Assembly (NCBI RefSeq): GCF_032190635.1
Contig: NZ_JAVLAS010000001.1
Location: 930,001-994,000, forward strand
Source of the DNA: Levilactobacillus zymae
GTDB taxonomy: Bacteria > Bacillota > Bacilli > Lactobacillales > Lactobacillaceae
Length of the DNA stretch: 64,000 bases
Direction: 5' to 3'
A program made the position numbers and the translations under genes. Below are positions 62,730-64,000 of this stretch, one piece after another. A model generated the notes under the pieces. The model was given only the letters and a program-made list of their open reading frames with translations. It had not been told where the DNA came from and made no database searches. Within the stretch, counting starts at the first letter, position 1. Every line of letters begins with the position of its first letter.

Positions 62730-64000
62730 ATGTGGCATTATTTAAAGCGGGTTTTGATTGGAAAACCCCTCAAGACCATGGACGAAGGCGGTCAGGCGCT
62801 CACTAAGTTTAAAGCCTTAGCGTTGCTATCCTCTGATGCCTTATCCTCCGTGGCTTATGGTACTGAGCAAATTACCACAGTCCTAATTACTTTATCCGCT
62901 GCAGCCTTGATGTATCAGTTATGGATTGCTGCGTTGGTTTTAGTTCTGTTATTTGCGATCACGCTTTCTTACCAGCAAATTATTCATGCTTACCCGTCCG
63001 GTGGAGGGGCCTATGCGGTCGCTAGCACCAATTGGGGGCAATCGGCTGGTTTGGTCGCTGGTGGTTCGCTACTGGTTGATTACATGTTAACGGTGGCCGT
63101 ATCAACCACTTCCGGGACCGAGGCGATTACGTCGGCGATCCCTGCGTTATATCCGTATTCAGTTTTAATCTCAGTGTTAATTGTTATTGGGATTATGCTG
63201 TTGAACTTGCGGGGGATGCGGGAATCGGCGGCCTTTCTGACCGTGCCGGTCTACTTCTTCATCCTCATGATTCTGGTGATGGTCGGTGTTGGGTTTTACA
63301 ACATCGTAACGGGTCACGTGACTTACCACGCTGCGGCAGCGATTGGCGCACCGGTGCAGGGGATGACACTCCTACTGTTCTTAAGAGCTTTCTCCTCCGG
63401 GTCATCGTCCTTAACCGGGGTGGAAGCCATCAGTAACGCGGTGCCGAACTTTAAGCAGCCTAAGCGGCACAATGCCGCGGCGACGCTAGCCATGATGGCC
63501 ATCATTTTAGCCATCTTCTTCTCGGGGATCACTTACCTGAGTTACTACATGGGCATTCGGCCCCAGTCTAATCAGACGGTGCTGTCCCAGATTGCCGGTG
63601 GTGTTTTCGGCCACGGCGTGTTGTATTACCTGTTACAACTCTCAACGGCTTTAATTTTAGCGGTGGCTGCCAACACGGGGTTCTCGGCGTTTCCAATCTT
63701 GGCCTACAATTTGGCCAAGGATAAGTTCTTACCACACGCGTATCTCGACCGAGGGGATCGCTTGGGGTATTCTAACGGGATTATTTCGTTAGCCATTGGG
63801 GCGATTATCCTGATTCTGATTTTCCACGGGCAAACCACGCTCCTGATTCCGCTATACGCGATTGGGGTGTTCGTACCCTTTACCTTATCCCAATCCGGGA
63901 TGATCATTCACTGGTTCCGGACGCGGGAAGGCTGGTGGTTGGGGAAAGCCGCCATTAACCTTCTGGGGGCCTTAATCTCAGTGGTCCTCGTGGGCATTTT
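62730..64000 (+). CDS. kimA: KimA-like potassium importer, APC superfamily (3' end off window)
   Basis: About 423 residues are present; the usual length is about 600, so the C-terminal part lies beyond the window. The N-terminus MWHYLKRVLIGKPLKTMDEG, LTKFKALALLSSDALSSVAYG and SYQQIIHAYPSGGGAYAVAS match KimA (YdaO), a high-affinity K+/H+ symporter inhibited by c-di-AMP. About ten membrane segments are visible. ATG 62730, nine bases after ATAAGGAG. Annotated families often call such genes amino acid permease; KimA identity is by recognition. Confidence 0.88.
   Translation, partial: MWHYLKRVLIGKPLKTMDEGGQALTKFKALALLSSDALSSVAYGTEQITTVLITLSAAALMYQLWIAALVLVLLFAITLSYQQIIHAYPSGGGAYAVASTNWGQSAGLVAGGSLLVDYMLTVAVSTTSGTEAITSAIPALYPYSVLISVLIVIGIMLLNLRGMRESAAFLTVPVYFFILMILVMVGVGFYNIVTGHVTYHAAAAIGAPVQGMTLLLFLRAFSSGSSSLTGVEAISNAVPNFKQPKRHNAAATLAMMAIILAIFFSGITYLSYYMGIRPQSNQTVLSQIAGGVFGHGVLYYLLQLSTALILAVAANTGFSAFPILAYNLAKDKFLPHAYLDRGDRLGYSNGIISLAIGAIILILIFHGQTTLLIPLYAIGVFVPFTLSQSGMIIHWFRTREGWWLGKAAINLLGALISVVLVGI

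Overview
The window is a bacterial chromosome segment from a Gram-positive Firmicute of the Lactobacillaceae, probably a G+C-rich heterofermentative-type lactobacillus such as a Levilactobacillus relative. The genus is a guess from gene content and base composition, since no search was possible. The evidence is the Bacillus/Lactobacillus-type gene order (radA-yacL-gltX-cysS-mrnC-rlmB-yacP-sigH-rpmG-secE-nusG-rplKAJL; tadA-ffs-dnaX-ebfC-recR-yaaL; tmk-darA-holB-yabA-rsmI; tsaB-rimI-tsaD-ABC-F-rex-groESL), strong AGGAGG-like ribosome-binding sites, frequent TTG/GTG starts and many extended -10 promoters (TGnTATAAT).

Layout. 1-8.9 kb: a zinc-type ABC lipoprotein cut by the window edge behind a Zur-like operator, an LCP cell-wall protein, two transporters (AEC, EamA), a phosphoglycerate mutase, a serine hydrolase, aminopeptidase C and an unknown membrane protein. 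9-23 kb: rpiA, a small acetyltransferase, dut, then the radA-to-rplL information-processing block. 23-35 kb: mprF, a LOG-family protein, a LysR regulator divergent from metE-metF with a MET-box between them, and the class Ib ribonucleotide reductase nrdHEF behind tandem NrdR boxes. 34.7-39.6 kb: a methyltransferase, tadA, the SRP RNA, and the dnaX replication/repair cluster. 39.8-48.3 kb: a six-gene exopolysaccharide operon that resembles the Listeria pss (c-di-GMP-responsive) operon and lies between yaaL and tmk, which are normally close. Its first gene (GH8-type lipoprotein) carries an in-frame amber stop. An intact ISL3-type element with a perfect 8-bp target duplication has landed exactly on the stop codon of its last gene. 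49.9-62.3 kb: tmk to rsmI, an acyl-ACP thioesterase, the t6A genes, an ABC-F protein, rex and groESL with CIRCE. 62.7 kb to the end: a KimA-like potassium importer that runs off the edge.

Themes. Two cyclic-dinucleotide systems are represented: a degenerate GGDEF protein (c-di-GMP receptor candidate) with a synthase-like operon, and the c-di-AMP-linked proteins DarA/PstA and KimA. Many genes carry recognisable cis-elements (Zur, MET-box, NrdR, Rex, CIRCE/HrcA, L10 leader).

Most unusual signals: (1) a structured intergenic repeat present at two loci (36.0 and 59.7 kb), each directly after a terminator, with a 112-nt fold-back core and tandem modules, one base pair changed on both sides between copies; (2) a probable AUC start codon for the YacP/Rae1-like nuclease; (3) the nonsense-interrupted EPS operon with its IS insertion; (4) intrinsic terminators inside operons (nrdH-nrdE, rimI-tsaD) and in the nusG leader. 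I found no tRNA, rRNA, CRISPR or prophage genes.
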